Shown: positions 25,293-35,063, counted from the first letter of the stretch. The stretch is DNA of 64,000 nucleotides from Nocardiopsis sp. FIRDI 009 (GCF_003386285.1 NZ_QPNC01000031.1:1-64000), one strand, 5' to 3'. The notes: a model not told the origin generated them from the sequence alone. Numbers and translations are program-made.

Positions 25293-25922
25293 GTGTTCAC
25301 GATGCTCATGACTTCGATAGGCATGCTCACGGGTGTGGGCGGGCTCGTCCTCGGCGGCTACGCGCTCGTCCGGACCCGGGATATCAGTGGCGACTCCCGG
25401 GCGGTGGTCGAGCGCGCGGTCTCGGTCAACGCCTCCGGTGTGGACCCGCGTGCCGTGCGCGACGTCGCGGTCCTGCACTACGACGCCCTGGAGGAGATGT
25501 CGGGCGCGCGCTCGTTCTCCCTCGCCCTGCTCAACAGCGACGGCGACGGCGTGGTGCTCACCTCGATCAACGGGCGGACCGAGTCGCGGACCTACGCCAA
25601 GGAGATCACGCGCGGCGAGGCGGACACCCTGCTCAGCCCGGAGGAGTACCGCGTCATCCGGTCCGCGCGCCTGGGCAACGGCGTCGGCGCGTCCGCCGCC
25701 CCGCTGGCGGACGCCTCGGGCCCCGCCGCCTCCGGTCCCCGCACCGGCGGCGGGGACGAGCACCGTTCCCGGGCCGCCGCCGAGGAGGTTCCGGTCACCG
25801 TGCTCGGGGCGGACGGCGCGTCGCTCGGGGCGGACGGCGCGTCCGACACGTCGTCCGCCTCCGACGCCACCGGGAGCGACCCCCTGGGTGATCCCGCGGG
25901 CGCGCCGACCAGCCGGACATGA
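25293..25922 (+). CDS. DUF4446 family membrane protein
   Basis: 209 residues. One N-terminal span (MTSIGMLTGVGGLVLGGYAL), then the DUF4446 core: DVAVLHYDALEEMSGARSFS, ALLNSDGDGVVLTSINGR, YAKEITRGE. The C-terminal ~90 residues are disordered and rich in A, S, G and D, with a near-duplicated segment LGADGAS-type. Function unknown. In related genomes this gene precedes pheA, as here. Confidence 0.85.
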   Translation: MFTMLMTSIGMLTGVGGLVLGGYALVRTRDISGDSRAVVERAVSVNASGVDPRAVRDVAVLHYDALEEMSGARSFSLALLNSDGDGVVLTSINGRTESRTYAKEITRGEADTLLSPEEYRVIRSARLGNGVGASAAPLADASGPAASGPRTGGGDEHRSRAAAEEVPVTVLGADGASLGADGASDTSSASDATGSDPLGDPAGAPTSRT

Positions 25923-25956
25923 GCGCGCCTGACCCCGGGCGTATAGCCTGAACACC

Positions 25957-26904
25957 ATGCCCAACCGTTACGCCTACCTCGGCCCCGAGGGCACCTTCAC
26001 CGAAGCCGCGCTGCGCACCCTGCGGCCCGGCGCACCCGACGCCGCCCGTGTTCCGTGCCAGGGCGTCGCCGCCGTCTTCGACGCGGTGCGGTCGGGCTCC
26101 GTCGACGGCGGTGTCGTACCCCTGGAGAACTCGGTCGAGGGCGGTGTCACCGCGACCATCGCCGAGCTGATCAACGGGGATCCGCTGATCATCACCGGGG
26201 AGACCGCCGTCCCGGTGGAGTTCGCGCTGTTCGCGCGGCCCGGGACGATCCTGGAGGACGTCAAGCGGGTGGCGACCCACCCGCACGCCCTGGCGCAGTG
26301 CCGGGGCTGGCTCGCGCGGAACCTGCCCGACGCCGACACGCACACCGTCTCCTCGACGGCCGCGGCGGCGCGCTCGGTGGCCGAGCCCGGCGCGCCCTAC
26401 GACGCGGCGATCTGCGCCGTCATCGCGGGGGAGCGCTACGGCCTGCACGCGCTGGCGACCGGGGTCGGCGACCACTCCGACGCCGCCACCCGGTTCATCT
26501 ACCTGTCCCGGCCCGGCGCGCTGCCCGAGCCCACCGGGGCCGATCTGACGTCGCTGGTCGCGTTCATCAACGACGACCACCCCGGTGCGCTGATCGAGGT
26601 GCTCAACCAGTTCGCCGTGCGCGGGGTCAACCTCACCCGGCTGGAGTCCCGCCCCACCGGGGGCGGGCTGGGCAGCTACTGCTTCTGCATCGACGCGGAG
26701 GGCCACGTGGCCGAGGCGCGGGTCGGCGAGGCGCTCATGGGCATCCGCCGCGTCTGCCGGGACGTGCGCTTCCTGGGCAGTTATCCGCGCAGCGGCCGGG
26801 CCACGGAGGTCGATCCGCCGTTGCGGCCGCGTCCGACGACGGACGCCGACTTCGCCGAGGCCGAGCGCTGGCTCGCCCGCGTCCGCGCGGGGTACGTCGA
26901 CTAG
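25957..26904 (+). CDS. pheA: Prephenate dehydratase
   Basis: 315 residues. The PDT domain starts YAYLGPEGTFTEAAL, contains VPLENSVEGGVTATI and ends with the catalytic TRF motif (DAATRFIYL). The C-terminal ACT domain has the phenylalanine-binding ESRP motif (LTRLESRPTGGGLG). It converts prephenate to phenylpyruvate, the committed step to phenylalanine, with feedback control through the ACT domain. Stand-alone form without chorismate mutase, as usual in actinobacteria. serS follows after a small divergent gene. Confidence 0.96.
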   Translation: MPNRYAYLGPEGTFTEAALRTLRPGAPDAARVPCQGVAAVFDAVRSGSVDGGVVPLENSVEGGVTATIAELINGDPLIITGETAVPVEFALFARPGTILEDVKRVATHPHALAQCRGWLARNLPDADTHTVSSTAAAARSVAEPGAPYDAAICAVIAGERYGLHALATGVGDHSDAATRFIYLSRPGALPEPTGADLTSLVAFINDDHPGALIEVLNQFAVRGVNLTRLESRPTGGGLGSYCFCIDAEGHVAEARVGEALMGIRRVCRDVRFLGSYPRSGRATEVDPPLRPRPTTDADFAEAERWLARVRAGYVD

Positions 26905-27053
26905 CGGTGTCCGTTTCGGGCCTCCGCCCCGCCCACCCCTCACCCTCCGCCACCCCCGACGGACGCCTTCGGCGCGGCCCTGTCCTCAAGCACCCCGCCG
27001 ACTCCCGAACGGCGGCCCCCGAGGTGAGCGCTCCAGGAGACACCGTGCGGGGG

Positions 27054-27236
27054 TCAGCGCTCGTCGGCGTCGGGATCATCGGACCCCGCCTCGTCGAGGA
27101 GCCACTCCTCCGCGGCGGCGCGACGCAGCTCCAGGTGGAGGGCCAGCCGGAGGGCGGTGTCCTCGGGCCTGGACTCGTCCAGGGCGGCCAGGGCCTCGCC
27201 GAGCTCCTCGGTGTTCATCTCGTTCAGTGGTTTCAC
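27054..27236 (-). CDS. Small conserved-looking hypothetical protein
   Basis: 60 residues from GTG 27236 with GGGGAG six bases upstream. Entirely helical and acidic (EELGEALAALDESRPEDTAL, ending DEAGSDDPDADER). Divergent from serS. Not recognised; the good ribosome site and codon pattern support a real gene. Confidence 0.6.
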   Translation of the reverse strand: MKPLNEMNTEELGEALAALDESRPEDTALRLALHLELRRAAAEEWLLDEAGSDDPDADER

Positions 27237-27378
27237 GCCGTGTCTCCCCGTGGTCGGTGTGCCGACGCCCGCGCCCGGCCGGCTCTGTCACGGAAGAGGA
27301 CGATGGTCGCTCTCGGTTATGACGCGACTACGGAAAAACGTGTCGGCTCGGCGTGGGTCGGGCGGTAACCTGCAAGAC

Positions 27379-28656
27379 GTGATCGACCTTCGCGCTCTTC
27401 GAGAAGACCCCGAACGACTCCGTGCCTCGCAGCGGGCCCGCGGGGAGGACGCCTCCGTCGCCGACCGGCTGCTCGAACTCGACGCCAGTCGCCGATCCGC
27501 GCTCTCCCGCTTCGAGTCCCTGCGCGCCGAGCAGAAGAGCGTGGGCAAGTCCGTCTCCAAGGCATCCCCGGAGGAGCGCGAGGAGCTCCTGACGCGCGCC
27601 AAGGCGCTGGCCGCCGACGTCAAGGAGGCCGAGGCGGAGGCGGGCCGACTCGCCGACGAACTGGACGCCGTGCTCTCGCGCGTGCCCAACATCGTCCAGG
27701 AGGACGCCCCCGAGGGCGGCGTCGACGACTTCCGGGTCATGGAGACCGTGGGCGAACCGCGGAGCTTCGACTTCGCCCCCCGCGACCACCTGGAACTGGG
27801 CGAGATGCTCGGGGCCATCGACATGGAGCGCGGCGCCAAGGTCTCCGGCGCCCGCTTCTACTTCCTCACCGGGGTGGGCGCCCAACTGGAGCTGGCCCTG
27901 CTCAACATGGCGATGAACCAGGCGGTCCAGGCGGGCTTCACCCCGATGATCCCGCCGGTCCTGGTCAAGCCCGAGACCATGGAGGGCACCGGCTTCCTCG
28001 GCGAGCACTCCGACGAGGTCTACCACCTCGGCAACGACGACCTGTACCTGGTCGGCACCTCCGAGGTGCCGCTGGCCGGGTACCACGCCGGGGAGATCCT
28101 GCCCGCCGACGCGCTGCCGAGCCGCTACATCGGCTGGTCGCCGTGCTTCCGCCGGGAGGCGGGCTCCTACGGCAAGGACACCCGCGGCATCATCCGGGTC
28201 CACCAGTTCAACAAGGTGGAGATGTTCGTCTACACCCACCCGGACCAGGCCGACGAGGAGCACCTGCGGCTGCTGGCCTGGGAGCGGGAGATGCTCGACA
28301 AGCTCGACCTGCCCTACCGCGTGGTGGACATCGCCGGGGGCGACCTGGGCACGAGCGCGGCGCGCAAGTACGACTGCGAGGCGTGGATCCCCACCCAGGA
28401 GACGTACCGCGAACTCACGTCCACGTCGAACTGCACGGAGTTCCAGTCGCGACGGCTCAACGTCCGCTTCCGCGACGGCGAGGGCAAGCCGCGGTTCGCC
28501 GCCACCCTCAACGGCACGCTCGCGACCACCCGGTGGATCGTCGCGATCCTGGAGAACCACCAGCGCGAGGACGGCTCGGTCGTCGTCCCCGAGGCGCTCC
28601 GCCCCTACCTGGGCCGCGACGTCCTGGAGCCGGTGGCCGCTCCGAGGAAGCGGTAG
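27379..28656 (+). CDS. serS: Seryl-tRNA synthetase
   Basis: 425 residues from GTG 27379 (VIDLRALREDPERLRASQ); the open frame further upstream is not part of the family. The N-terminal ~110 residues form the tRNA-binding coiled-coil arm. The class II core shows motif 2 CFRREAGSYGKDTRGIIRVH-type sequence and motif 3 LNGTLATTRWIVAILEN. It charges tRNA-Ser in the cytoplasm. A strong hairpin follows it. Confidence 0.97.
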   Translation: MIDLRALREDPERLRASQRARGEDASVADRLLELDASRRSALSRFESLRAEQKSVGKSVSKASPEEREELLTRAKALAADVKEAEAEAGRLADELDAVLSRVPNIVQEDAPEGGVDDFRVMETVGEPRSFDFAPRDHLELGEMLGAIDMERGAKVSGARFYFLTGVGAQLELALLNMAMNQAVQAGFTPMIPPVLVKPETMEGTGFLGEHSDEVYHLGNDDLYLVGTSEVPLAGYHAGEILPADALPSRYIGWSPCFRREAGSYGKDTRGIIRVHQFNKVEMFVYTHPDQADEEHLRLLAWEREMLDKLDLPYRVVDIAGGDLGTSAARKYDCEAWIPTQETYRELTSTSNCTEFQSRRLNVRFRDGEGKPRFAATLNGTLATTRWIVAILENHQREDGSVVVPEALRPYLGRDVLEPVAAPRKR

Positions 28657-28671
28657 CCGCCGACGAACGGC

Positions 28672-28705
28672 ACGGAGCCCGTCCCCGTCCGGGGGCGGGC
28701 TCCGT
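28672..28705. terminator. Bidirectional terminator between serS and bpa
   Basis: ACGGAGCCCGTCCCC and GGGGGCGGGCTCCGT pair over 15 positions (one G-T) with a 4-base loop, between two converging genes. Confidence 0.7.
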
Positions 28706-28718
28706 CTTCGTGCGCGGG

Positions 28719-29255
28719 TTACAGGTAGGGTCCGCCCGCTGACATGCCGCCCTCCTCGGGCCCGGCCGAACCCTGGAGCCCGGAGACCCCGGGCGGCAGC
28801 GCCTTGCGCATGTTCTCCAGCTGGGCGCGGGCCGCCATCTGCTGGGCGAAGAGCGTGGTCTGGATGCCGTGGAACAGCCCCTCCAGCCAGCCGACCAGCT
28901 GGGCCTGGGCGATCCGCAGCTCCGCGTCGCTGGGCGCGCTGCCGTCGGCGAAGGGCAGGGTCAGCCGCTCCAGCTCCTCGATGAGCTCGGGGGCCAGACC
29001 GTCCTCCAGCTCCTTGATCGAGGAGGTGTGGATCTCCTTCAGGCGGGCCCTGCTGGCCTCGTCGAGCGGAGCCGCCTTCACCTCCTCCAGGAGCTGGCGG
29101 ATCATGCTGCCGATCCGCATCACCTTGGCGGGCTGCTCCACCATGTCGGTGAGGGTGCGCGGTTCCTGCTGTCCGTCACCGTCCTCCCCGTCGGACCGCC
29201 CGGAACCCACCACGAGGACGTGGGGCTGTTCGTTGTGGTTGTCTGCGCTGGTCAT
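28719..29255 (-). CDS. bpa: Bacterial proteasome activator (Bpa/PafE, DUF2587)
   Basis: 178 residues. The helical-bundle core contains EQPAKVMRIGSMIRQLLEEV, LKEIHTSSIKELEDGL and VGWLEGLFHGIQTTLFAQQM, which match the DUF2587 family. The C-terminus ends GGPYL, a variant of the GQYL motif that docks on the 20S core and opens its gate without ATP. Disordered N-terminus. Proteasome genes themselves are outside the window. Next gene on the same strand is the quinone oxidoreductase, 33 bases downstream. Confidence 0.92.
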   Translation of the reverse strand: MTSADNHNEQPHVLVVGSGRSDGEDGDGQQEPRTLTDMVEQPAKVMRIGSMIRQLLEEVKAAPLDEASRARLKEIHTSSIKELEDGLAPELIEELERLTLPFADGSAPSDAELRIAQAQLVGWLEGLFHGIQTTLFAQQMAARAQLENMRKALPPGVSGLQGSAGPEEGGMSAGGPYL

Positions 29256-29288
29256 CAGTCCCCTTCGTCGGATGTCGTCGACACACGG

Positions 29289-30263
29289 TCAGCGGGTGAG
29301 CAGGATCTTGCCCGTGTGCGCGCTCGATTCCATGACACGGTGCGCCTCCGCCGCGTCCCGCATCGGTATGACGCGGTCGATGACGGGTCGGACGGCACCC
29401 TTCTCTACCAACGGCCAGACCTCGTCCCGTACTCCCGCGGTGATGGCCGCCTTCTCCTCCACGGGGCGGGAGCGGAGCGTGGTGGCGTGTACCGAGAGCC
29501 GTTTGGCGAGCATCCGGCCGAGGTCGAGTTCGGCGCCGCGGCCGCCCATGAGGGCGATGACCAGGAGGCGCCCGCCGGTCCTGAGCGACCTCAGGTTGGC
29601 GTCCAGGTAGGAGCCGCCCATGATGTCCAGGATCACGTCGGCGCCGCCCTCCGCGCGCACGCGCTCGGCGAAGTCCTCGGTGCGGTAGTCGATGGTGATC
29701 TCGGCGCCCAGTCCACGGCAGGCGCGCAGCTTCTCCTCGCTGCCCGCGGTGACGGCCACCCGCGCGCCCAGGGCACGGGCGAACTGGATCGCGAAGGTGC
29801 CGATCCCGCTGCCGCCGCCGTGTACGAGCACGGTCTCCCCCGCCCGGAGGCCGCCCACCATCACCAGGTTGGACCAGACGGTCGCGGCGACCTCGGGCAG
29901 CGCGGCCGCCTCGGTGCGGCCGACGCCCCTCGGCACCGGGAGGAGCTGCCCCACCGGCACCGCGACGCGTTCGGCGTAGCCGCCGCCGGAGAGCAGGGCG
30001 CACACCGGATCGCCCACCGACCACCCGGAGTCCTCGGTGCCGGGGCCGAGCGCGGCGACCGTGCCGGAGCACTCCAGGCCCGGATACTCGGGGGCGCCCG
30101 GTGGCGGCGGATAGGAGCCCCGGCGTTGGGCGACGTCGGCTCGGTTGACCCCGCTGGCGGTCACGTCCACGAGGACCTCGCCGGTTCCGGGGGTCGGGTC
30201 GGGAACCTCGGACCACGACAGGACCTCGGGCCCGCCGGGTTCGGTGATGCGCATCGCGTACAT
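29289..30263 (-). CDS. Zinc-independent quinone oxidoreductase (MDR family)
   Basis: 324 residues from ATG 30263 (alternative ATG 30254). MDR fold: ASGVNRADVAQRRGSYPPPP near the N-terminus and the nucleotide-binding motif VLVHGGGSGIGTFAIQFARA. GxGxxG-type spacing and lack of the zinc-binding cysteine cluster place it with NAD(P)H:quinone oxidoreductases of the PIG3/QOR group. Likely cotranscribed with bpa, upstream of it in sequence but following it in the operon. Substrate unknown. Confidence 0.9.
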   Translation of the reverse strand: MYAMRITEPGGPEVLSWSEVPDPTPGTGEVLVDVTASGVNRADVAQRRGSYPPPPGAPEYPGLECSGTVAALGPGTEDSGWSVGDPVCALLSGGGYAERVAVPVGQLLPVPRGVGRTEAAALPEVAATVWSNLVMVGGLRAGETVLVHGGGSGIGTFAIQFARALGARVAVTAGSEEKLRACRGLGAEITIDYRTEDFAERVRAEGGADVILDIMGGSYLDANLRSLRTGGRLLVIALMGGRGAELDLGRMLAKRLSVHATTLRSRPVEEKAAITAGVRDEVWPLVEKGAVRPVIDRVIPMRDAAEAHRVMESSAHTGKILLTR

Positions 30264-30444
30264 GAGGCAGACAGTACCCACTGGGGTCCGTCGGCGGGTC
30301 CGGGGATCCGTCCCCATCCCCCTTCCGACCGGCATGCTTTGCTTGGTGTGGGCGGGTATGAGTGGGACCGGGGACACCTCCGACCGCTCCCCCTGGGGCC
30401 CTCCCCCTCAGAACACCCCTTGACGCCTCTTGAGGAGAACTCTG

Positions 30445-32112
30445 GTGGCACACCAGGAACAGAACGGGCCGGACCGCAGCCCCGGGACGGGGCCCGACCC
30501 GCACGGCGAGGAGCGTGCCGAGCCGCTGTGGGAGCCTCCCCCGGACACCGCGGAGGGGGTCGGCGACGCGGAGGGGGAGAGCGCGCCGGATCCCGACCGT
30601 CCGCCCCCGCCGTCCCCGGACGACGGCTCCGACCCCACCCCCTCCGTGTCCCCGCCCAGCCCACGCGAGCAGTGGTTCGGCGGGTTCGAGGTGTCCGCGC
30701 CACCGCCGCCGCCCTACGCCCGGCTGCCCGAGAGCGCACCCCCGGCGGAGCCCGCGCGGCCGGACCCGGAGGACCCGGGAGCCGGTAGGCCGGTGGCCGA
30801 GGGACGCGCGTCCGAGGACGCGGAGGCCGCTCCGGTGCCCGGGGAGGAGCCGCCGCCCCCGCCTGAGCGTCCCCGGCGTCCGCTCCGGCCGTCCCGGGCC
30901 GACCGGTCCGCGGCGCCGGCCCCGGACCCGCTGGCGCCGCGGCGGTCACGGCCCGATCCCGACGTGCCCGAACCCGAGCAGCTGCCGCCGCTGGAGGCCG
31001 AGTCCGCCGACCCGCCGTCACCCGCCGACCCTCCGGCGCTCGGCGCGGCCCCGGACCCGGACGGCGTGGTCACCCCGTGGCGGCCGGCGCCGCCGTCGCT
31101 GACCGGTCCGCGCGCCGCGGCCACACCGCCCGCGCGAGGCCCCGAGCCGGACACCGGAGGCCGCCCCGGGGAGGACGGACGCGAGACCTCCGACTCGCTC
31201 AACGCCGCCACACTGGTCCGCAACCGTCGGCAGGGGCCGAGCGGAGGATGGCGCAAGGCCGTGCACACGGCGACCCTCGGCCTGGTCAACCCCGGGGAGT
31301 CGGCTCGGGTGCTGCGCCGACGGGAACTCGTCGCCCGAGCCTGCACACCGGTGGCGTCGGGACACCACCGCGTGGCGGTCCTCAGCCTCAAGGGCGGGGT
31401 CGGCAAGACCACCACCTCGGTCGCGCTCGGGGCCACCCTGGCCTCCCTGCGCGGCGACCGGGTGCTGGCCGTGGACGCCAACCCCGACCGGGGCACGCTC
31501 TCGGACAAGGTGCGCCTGGAGACCGCCGCCACCATCCGCGACCTCCTCAACGAGCGCCACCTCGTGTCGCGGTACGCCGACATCCGAGGGTTCACCTCCC
31601 AGGCGCCGAGCAGGTTGGAGATCCTCGCCTCCGACCGCGACCCGGCGGTGTCGGAGGCGTTCAGCGAGGACGACTACCGGGAGGTCGCGCGGATCGTCGA
31701 GCACTTCTACTCGATCTGCATCACCGACTGCGGCACCGGGCTGCTCCACTCCGCCATGAGGGGGGTGCTCGGCCTGGCCGACCAGGTCGTGCTGGTGAGT
31801 TCGGCGTCGGTGGACGGGGCGCGCAGCGCGAGCGCCACCCTCGACTGGCTGGAGGCGCACGGTCACGTGAACCTCGTCCGGGGGGCCGTGGTCGTGCTGT
31901 CGATGGTCCGCTCCAACAGCCGCAGCAGCGTCGACCTGGGGCGGTTGGAGGAGCACTTCTCCGGACGGTGCAGGTCGGTCGTGCGGGTGCCGTGGGACGG
32001 CCATCTGGAGGAGGGGGCGGAGGTGGACCTCGACCAGCTCTCCCCCGCCACCAGGGACGCCTACCTCTGTCTGGCCGCGAGCGTCGGTGAGGGATTCGCC
32101 CGGCGGGGGTGA
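30445..32112 (+). CDS. ParA/MinD-like ATPase with proline-rich N-terminus
   Basis: 555 residues from GTG 30445, chosen because GAGGAG lies seven bases upstream. Residues 1-~260 are disordered and rich in P, E, D, S and A. The C-terminal half is a MinD/ParA ATPase: P-loop LSLKGGVGKTTTSVALG, ADANPDRGTLSD-type switch (AVDANPDRGTLSDKV), and DCGTGLLHSAM. This architecture resembles the EspI-type ATPases of actinobacteria, linked there to type VII secretion, but no ESX genes are in the window. Role therefore open. Confidence 0.85.
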   Translation: MAHQEQNGPDRSPGTGPDPHGEERAEPLWEPPPDTAEGVGDAEGESAPDPDRPPPPSPDDGSDPTPSVSPPSPREQWFGGFEVSAPPPPPYARLPESAPPAEPARPDPEDPGAGRPVAEGRASEDAEAAPVPGEEPPPPPERPRRPLRPSRADRSAAPAPDPLAPRRSRPDPDVPEPEQLPPLEAESADPPSPADPPALGAAPDPDGVVTPWRPAPPSLTGPRAAATPPARGPEPDTGGRPGEDGRETSDSLNAATLVRNRRQGPSGGWRKAVHTATLGLVNPGESARVLRRRELVARACTPVASGHHRVAVLSLKGGVGKTTTSVALGATLASLRGDRVLAVDANPDRGTLSDKVRLETAATIRDLLNERHLVSRYADIRGFTSQAPSRLEILASDRDPAVSEAFSEDDYREVARIVEHFYSICITDCGTGLLHSAMRGVLGLADQVVLVSSASVDGARSASATLDWLEAHGHVNLVRGAVVVLSMVRSNSRSSVDLGRLEEHFSGRCRSVVRVPWDGHLEEGAEVDLDQLSPATRDAYLCLAASVGEGFARRG

Positions 32113-32180
32113 GCCGGTCGGCGCGCGGTGGTGTCGGTTTCCCCGCCCCGAGTCCCGACAATGAAGGGGAGGGGAAGGGG

Positions 32181-33119
32181 ATGAGGATGAGCGCAGAGGA
32201 ACGCCCGACGGCCGTCGTCGTCGGGGTGGACGGTACGCCCGCGGCCCACGCCGCACTGGAGTGGGCCGCGGAGGCGGCGGCCAGGCGTGGCGCGCAACTG
32301 AGGATCGTGCACGGCATGGGGGAGGACTCCGTGGTGGCGCACGGTGCTCCCGAGCACCGTCTGGCGGTCGAGGAGGCGCGCCGGTACGCGCGGGGTCTGC
32401 TGGACGACGGAGCCGACCTGGTGCGGGGCACGCATCCGGGGGTGGACGTGGTGACCGTCCTGGCCGCTGAGGACGCGCCGGAGGCGGTCATGGGCGAGGC
32501 GCGGCACGGCGACGTGATCGTCGTCGGCTCCCGGGGGTTGGGCGCGGTGCGCGCGATGCTGCACGGGTCGATGGGGCCGCGGGCGACGTCGGAGGCGCCG
32601 TGCCCGGTGGTGTTCGTTCCGGCCCACGAGGACGAGCCCACCCCGGTGACGGGGCCGCCGGCGCCCAAGGGTCGGATCGTCGTGGGGGTGGACGGCTCCG
32701 ACTCCTCGCGCCGGGCACTCCGCTTCGGGCTGAACGAGGCGCTGCTGAGCGGCGCGTCGGTGGAGGTGGTCAACAGCTGGGAGGTGCCGCTGCCCGCGGA
32801 CGTCTCCGCCCTGGAGGCCGACGCCCGGGAGGCGCACGAGGAGGTGTTCGACCGCCAGTCGGAGGAGATCGTGGCGGGGGTGCTCGCCGAGGTGATCGAC
32901 GACCGGACGGAGAACCTGGACATCAGCGCCGTACGCATGCAGGCCGACCCGGTGGAGGCGCTGCTGGAGGCGGGCAGGGACGCCGACCTGATCGTCGTGG
33001 GATCGCGCGGTCGCGGCGGGGTGAGTGGTCTGCTGCTGGGGTCGGTGAGCCAGGGGGTGCTGCACCGCGCGCTCGTCCCGGTCGCCGTGCTGCCGCCGCA
33101 CTCGGAGGACACCGATTGA
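32181..33119 (+). CDS. Tandem universal stress protein
   Basis: 312 residues from ATG 32181 (alternative ATG 32187), preceded by a purine-rich ribosome site. Two USP domains: VVVGVDGTPAAHAALEWAA...VVGSRGLGAVRAMLHGSMG, and IVVGVDGSDSSRRALRFGL...VVGSRGRGGVSGLLLGSVS (quoted in part). Both keep the ATP-binding G-x2-G-x9-G(S/T) pattern. Paralogous to the next gene; tandem duplication is likely. Confidence 0.93.
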   Translation: MRMSAEERPTAVVVGVDGTPAAHAALEWAAEAAARRGAQLRIVHGMGEDSVVAHGAPEHRLAVEEARRYARGLLDDGADLVRGTHPGVDVVTVLAAEDAPEAVMGEARHGDVIVVGSRGLGAVRAMLHGSMGPRATSEAPCPVVFVPAHEDEPTPVTGPPAPKGRIVVGVDGSDSSRRALRFGLNEALLSGASVEVVNSWEVPLPADVSALEADAREAHEEVFDRQSEEIVAGVLAEVIDDRTENLDISAVRMQADPVEALLEAGRDADLIVVGSRGRGGVSGLLLGSVSQGVLHRALVPVAVLPPHSEDTD

Positions 33120-33238
33120 GGGGGGCGCCGTAGACCCGCCGGGGGCGGGGGCGAGGATGGGGAGAGCGGGACGACCGTGCCGTTCCCCGATACCGGGGGG
33201 CTCCTCGGTGATGATGGGGACAGATGCGAGGGGGGACG

Positions 33239-34171
33239 ATGGCAGACAAGGTGGAGCACGCACCTCAGGTGATCGTGGGTGTGGACGGGTCGGAGAACGG
33301 CCGCGCGGCGCTGGAGTGGGCGGCGGTCGAGGCCGAACGCAGGGGCACGCCGCTGACCATCGTCTACGCGCTGGGGATGCCCCTGGTCGTGACGGCCTAC
33401 GGCGGCCCGGTGCGCTTCCCCCCGACCGAGGAGATCTCGGGGCAGGCCACGCGGGTGCTGGAGCGCGCCGTGGAGTACGCGCGGGCGATCGCGCCGTCGG
33501 TGACGGTCCGGACCCTGACGGCCATGGAGGAGGCGCCGCTGGCGATCATCCGCCAGGCGCACCCGGGGGACCTGATCGTGGCCGGGACCCGGGGCATGGG
33601 TTCGGTGGCGTCGATGTTCGCGGGATCGGTCAGCGTGCGGCTGTCCGGGCACGCGCCGTGCCCGGTGGTGGTCGTGCCGGTGGGGGACGCGGGCAAGCCC
33701 GCGAGCACGTCGCTGAACCGGGTCGTGGTCGGGATCGACGGGTCCGCGAACTCCCGTCGCGCGCTGCGCCTGGCGGTCGACCTGGCGAAGGAGGGCGACG
33801 GCGAGGTGGTCGTCGTCAACAGCTGGGAGGTCGCCTTCCCCTACGACCCCGTCGGCCTGACCGCCGCGGGATACCAGTTGCAGGACGACGTGCTGGACCA
33901 GAAGTCCCAGGAGCTCGTGGCCGAGGCCTTGGCCGACGTCATCGACGAGCAGCGCGAGGACGCGGACGTCCGGGTCAGTGTGGTGCGCACCCAGTCCAAC
34001 GCGGTGGACGCGCTGATCGAGGCGGCCCGGGGGGCGGACGCCATCGTCGTGGGCTCGCGGGGCCGGGGGAGCGTGCGCGGCCTGCTGTTGGGCTCGGTCA
34101 GCCAGGGACTCCTGCACCACTCGCCGGTTCCGGTGGTGGTGCTGCCCAAGGACGCGGAGGAGTACGCCTAG
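33239..34171 (+). CDS. Tandem universal stress protein
   Basis: 310 residues from ATG 33239, with a strong GAGGGGGG ribosome site. Two USP domains with the ATP-binding pattern (AGTRGMGSVASMFAGSVS and VGSRGRGSVRGLLLGSVSQ). Close relative of the preceding gene (VNSWEVPLP / VNSWEVAFP). Such proteins accumulate in hypoxia and stationary phase in actinobacteria. The pair may be one operon, with 119 bases between them. Confidence 0.93.
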   Translation: MADKVEHAPQVIVGVDGSENGRAALEWAAVEAERRGTPLTIVYALGMPLVVTAYGGPVRFPPTEEISGQATRVLERAVEYARAIAPSVTVRTLTAMEEAPLAIIRQAHPGDLIVAGTRGMGSVASMFAGSVSVRLSGHAPCPVVVVPVGDAGKPASTSLNRVVVGIDGSANSRRALRLAVDLAKEGDGEVVVVNSWEVAFPYDPVGLTAAGYQLQDDVLDQKSQELVAEALADVIDEQREDADVRVSVVRTQSNAVDALIEAARGADAIVVGSRGRGSVRGLLLGSVSQGLLHHSPVPVVVLPKDAEEYA

Positions 34172-34184
34172 CGGTCACCGGCCG

Positions 34185-34229
34185 CCGGGGCGGTGCGTTC
34201 CGACACGGTGTCGGAACGCACCGCCCCGG
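34185..34229. terminator. Very long perfect bidirectional hairpin
   Basis: Two 22-base arms (34185-34206 and 34208-34229) are exact reverse complements separated by a single base. It sits between the converging USP and ABC permease genes. Confidence 0.8.
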
Positions 34230-34271
34230 GGTGGAACGGGTCGCGGGAGGCGGTCCGCGCCGTCACGGCGG

Positions 34272-35063
34272 TCACTTCGGGTCGCGGTTGAACCTCGAGG
34301 TGGACCAGACGTAGCCGAGCACCGCCAGCCCCGCGCACCAGGCGACGGCGAGCCACCCGTGGCGGCCGATCTCGCCGCCCAGCAGCAGGCCCCGCAGGGT
34401 TTCGATGGCGGGAGTGAACGGCTGGTACTCGGCGATCGGCTGGAACCAGCCGGGCATGGTGTCGACCGGAACGAAGGCGCTCGAGAAGAGCGGCAGCAGG
34501 ATCAGCGGCAGCGCGTTGTTGCTGGCGGCCTCGGCGTTCGGGCTGACCAGGCCCATGCCGACCGCGACCCAGGTGAGCGCCGTGGCGAAGAGCACGAGCA
34601 GGCCGAACGCCGCCAGCCACTCCAGGACACCCGCGTCCGTGGACCGGAAGCCGATGGCCACCGCGACGGCGCCCACGAGGACCACGCTGACGATCGCCCG
34701 CAGAACGCTGCCGACGACGTGTCCGACGAGCACCGAACTGCGGTGGATCGCCATCGTGCGGAAACGGGCGATGACGCCTTCGGTCATGTCGTTGGAGACG
34801 GACACCGCGGTCCCGACCAGGGTGCCGCCGATGGTCATCAGCAGGATGCCCGGGACGAGATAGGCGACGTACCCGGAGCGGTCCGCGTCGCCGCCGCCGA
34901 TGCCCGCGCTCATCACGTCACCGAAGAGGTAGACGAAGAGCAGCAGCAACATGACCGGGGTGAGCAGCAGGTTCAGGGTGAGGGACGGGTAGCGCCGGGC
35001 GTGCAGGAGGTTGCGGCGCAGCATCGTGGACGAGTCGCGTACGGCGAGGGCGAGGGAGCTCAT
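34272..35063 (-). CDS. ABC-2 type transporter permease (DrrB-like)
   Basis: 263 residues from ATG 35063, overlapping the ATPase stop codon (ATGA). Six membrane spans; an ABC-2 permease of the daunorubicin-resistance type (LTPVMLLLLFVYLFGDV, LLPLFSSAFVPVDTMPGW). With the adjoining ATPase it forms an exporter. Substrate unknown; this family exports antibiotics or lipids. Confidence 0.93.
   Translation of the reverse strand: MSSLALAVRDSSTMLRRNLLHARRYPSLTLNLLLTPVMLLLLFVYLFGDVMSAGIGGGDADRSGYVAYLVPGILLMTIGGTLVGTAVSVSNDMTEGVIARFRTMAIHRSSVLVGHVVGSVLRAIVSVVLVGAVAVAIGFRSTDAGVLEWLAAFGLLVLFATALTWVAVGMGLVSPNAEAASNNALPLILLPLFSSAFVPVDTMPGWFQPIAEYQPFTPAIETLRGLLLGGEIGRHGWLAVAWCAGLAVLGYVWSTSRFNRDPK

Noticed and set aside
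28869..30788. 639-codon plus-strand frame over bpa and the quinone oxidoreductase
   Set aside because: Bpa and MDR motifs on the other strand are clear; this is a high-GC shadow.
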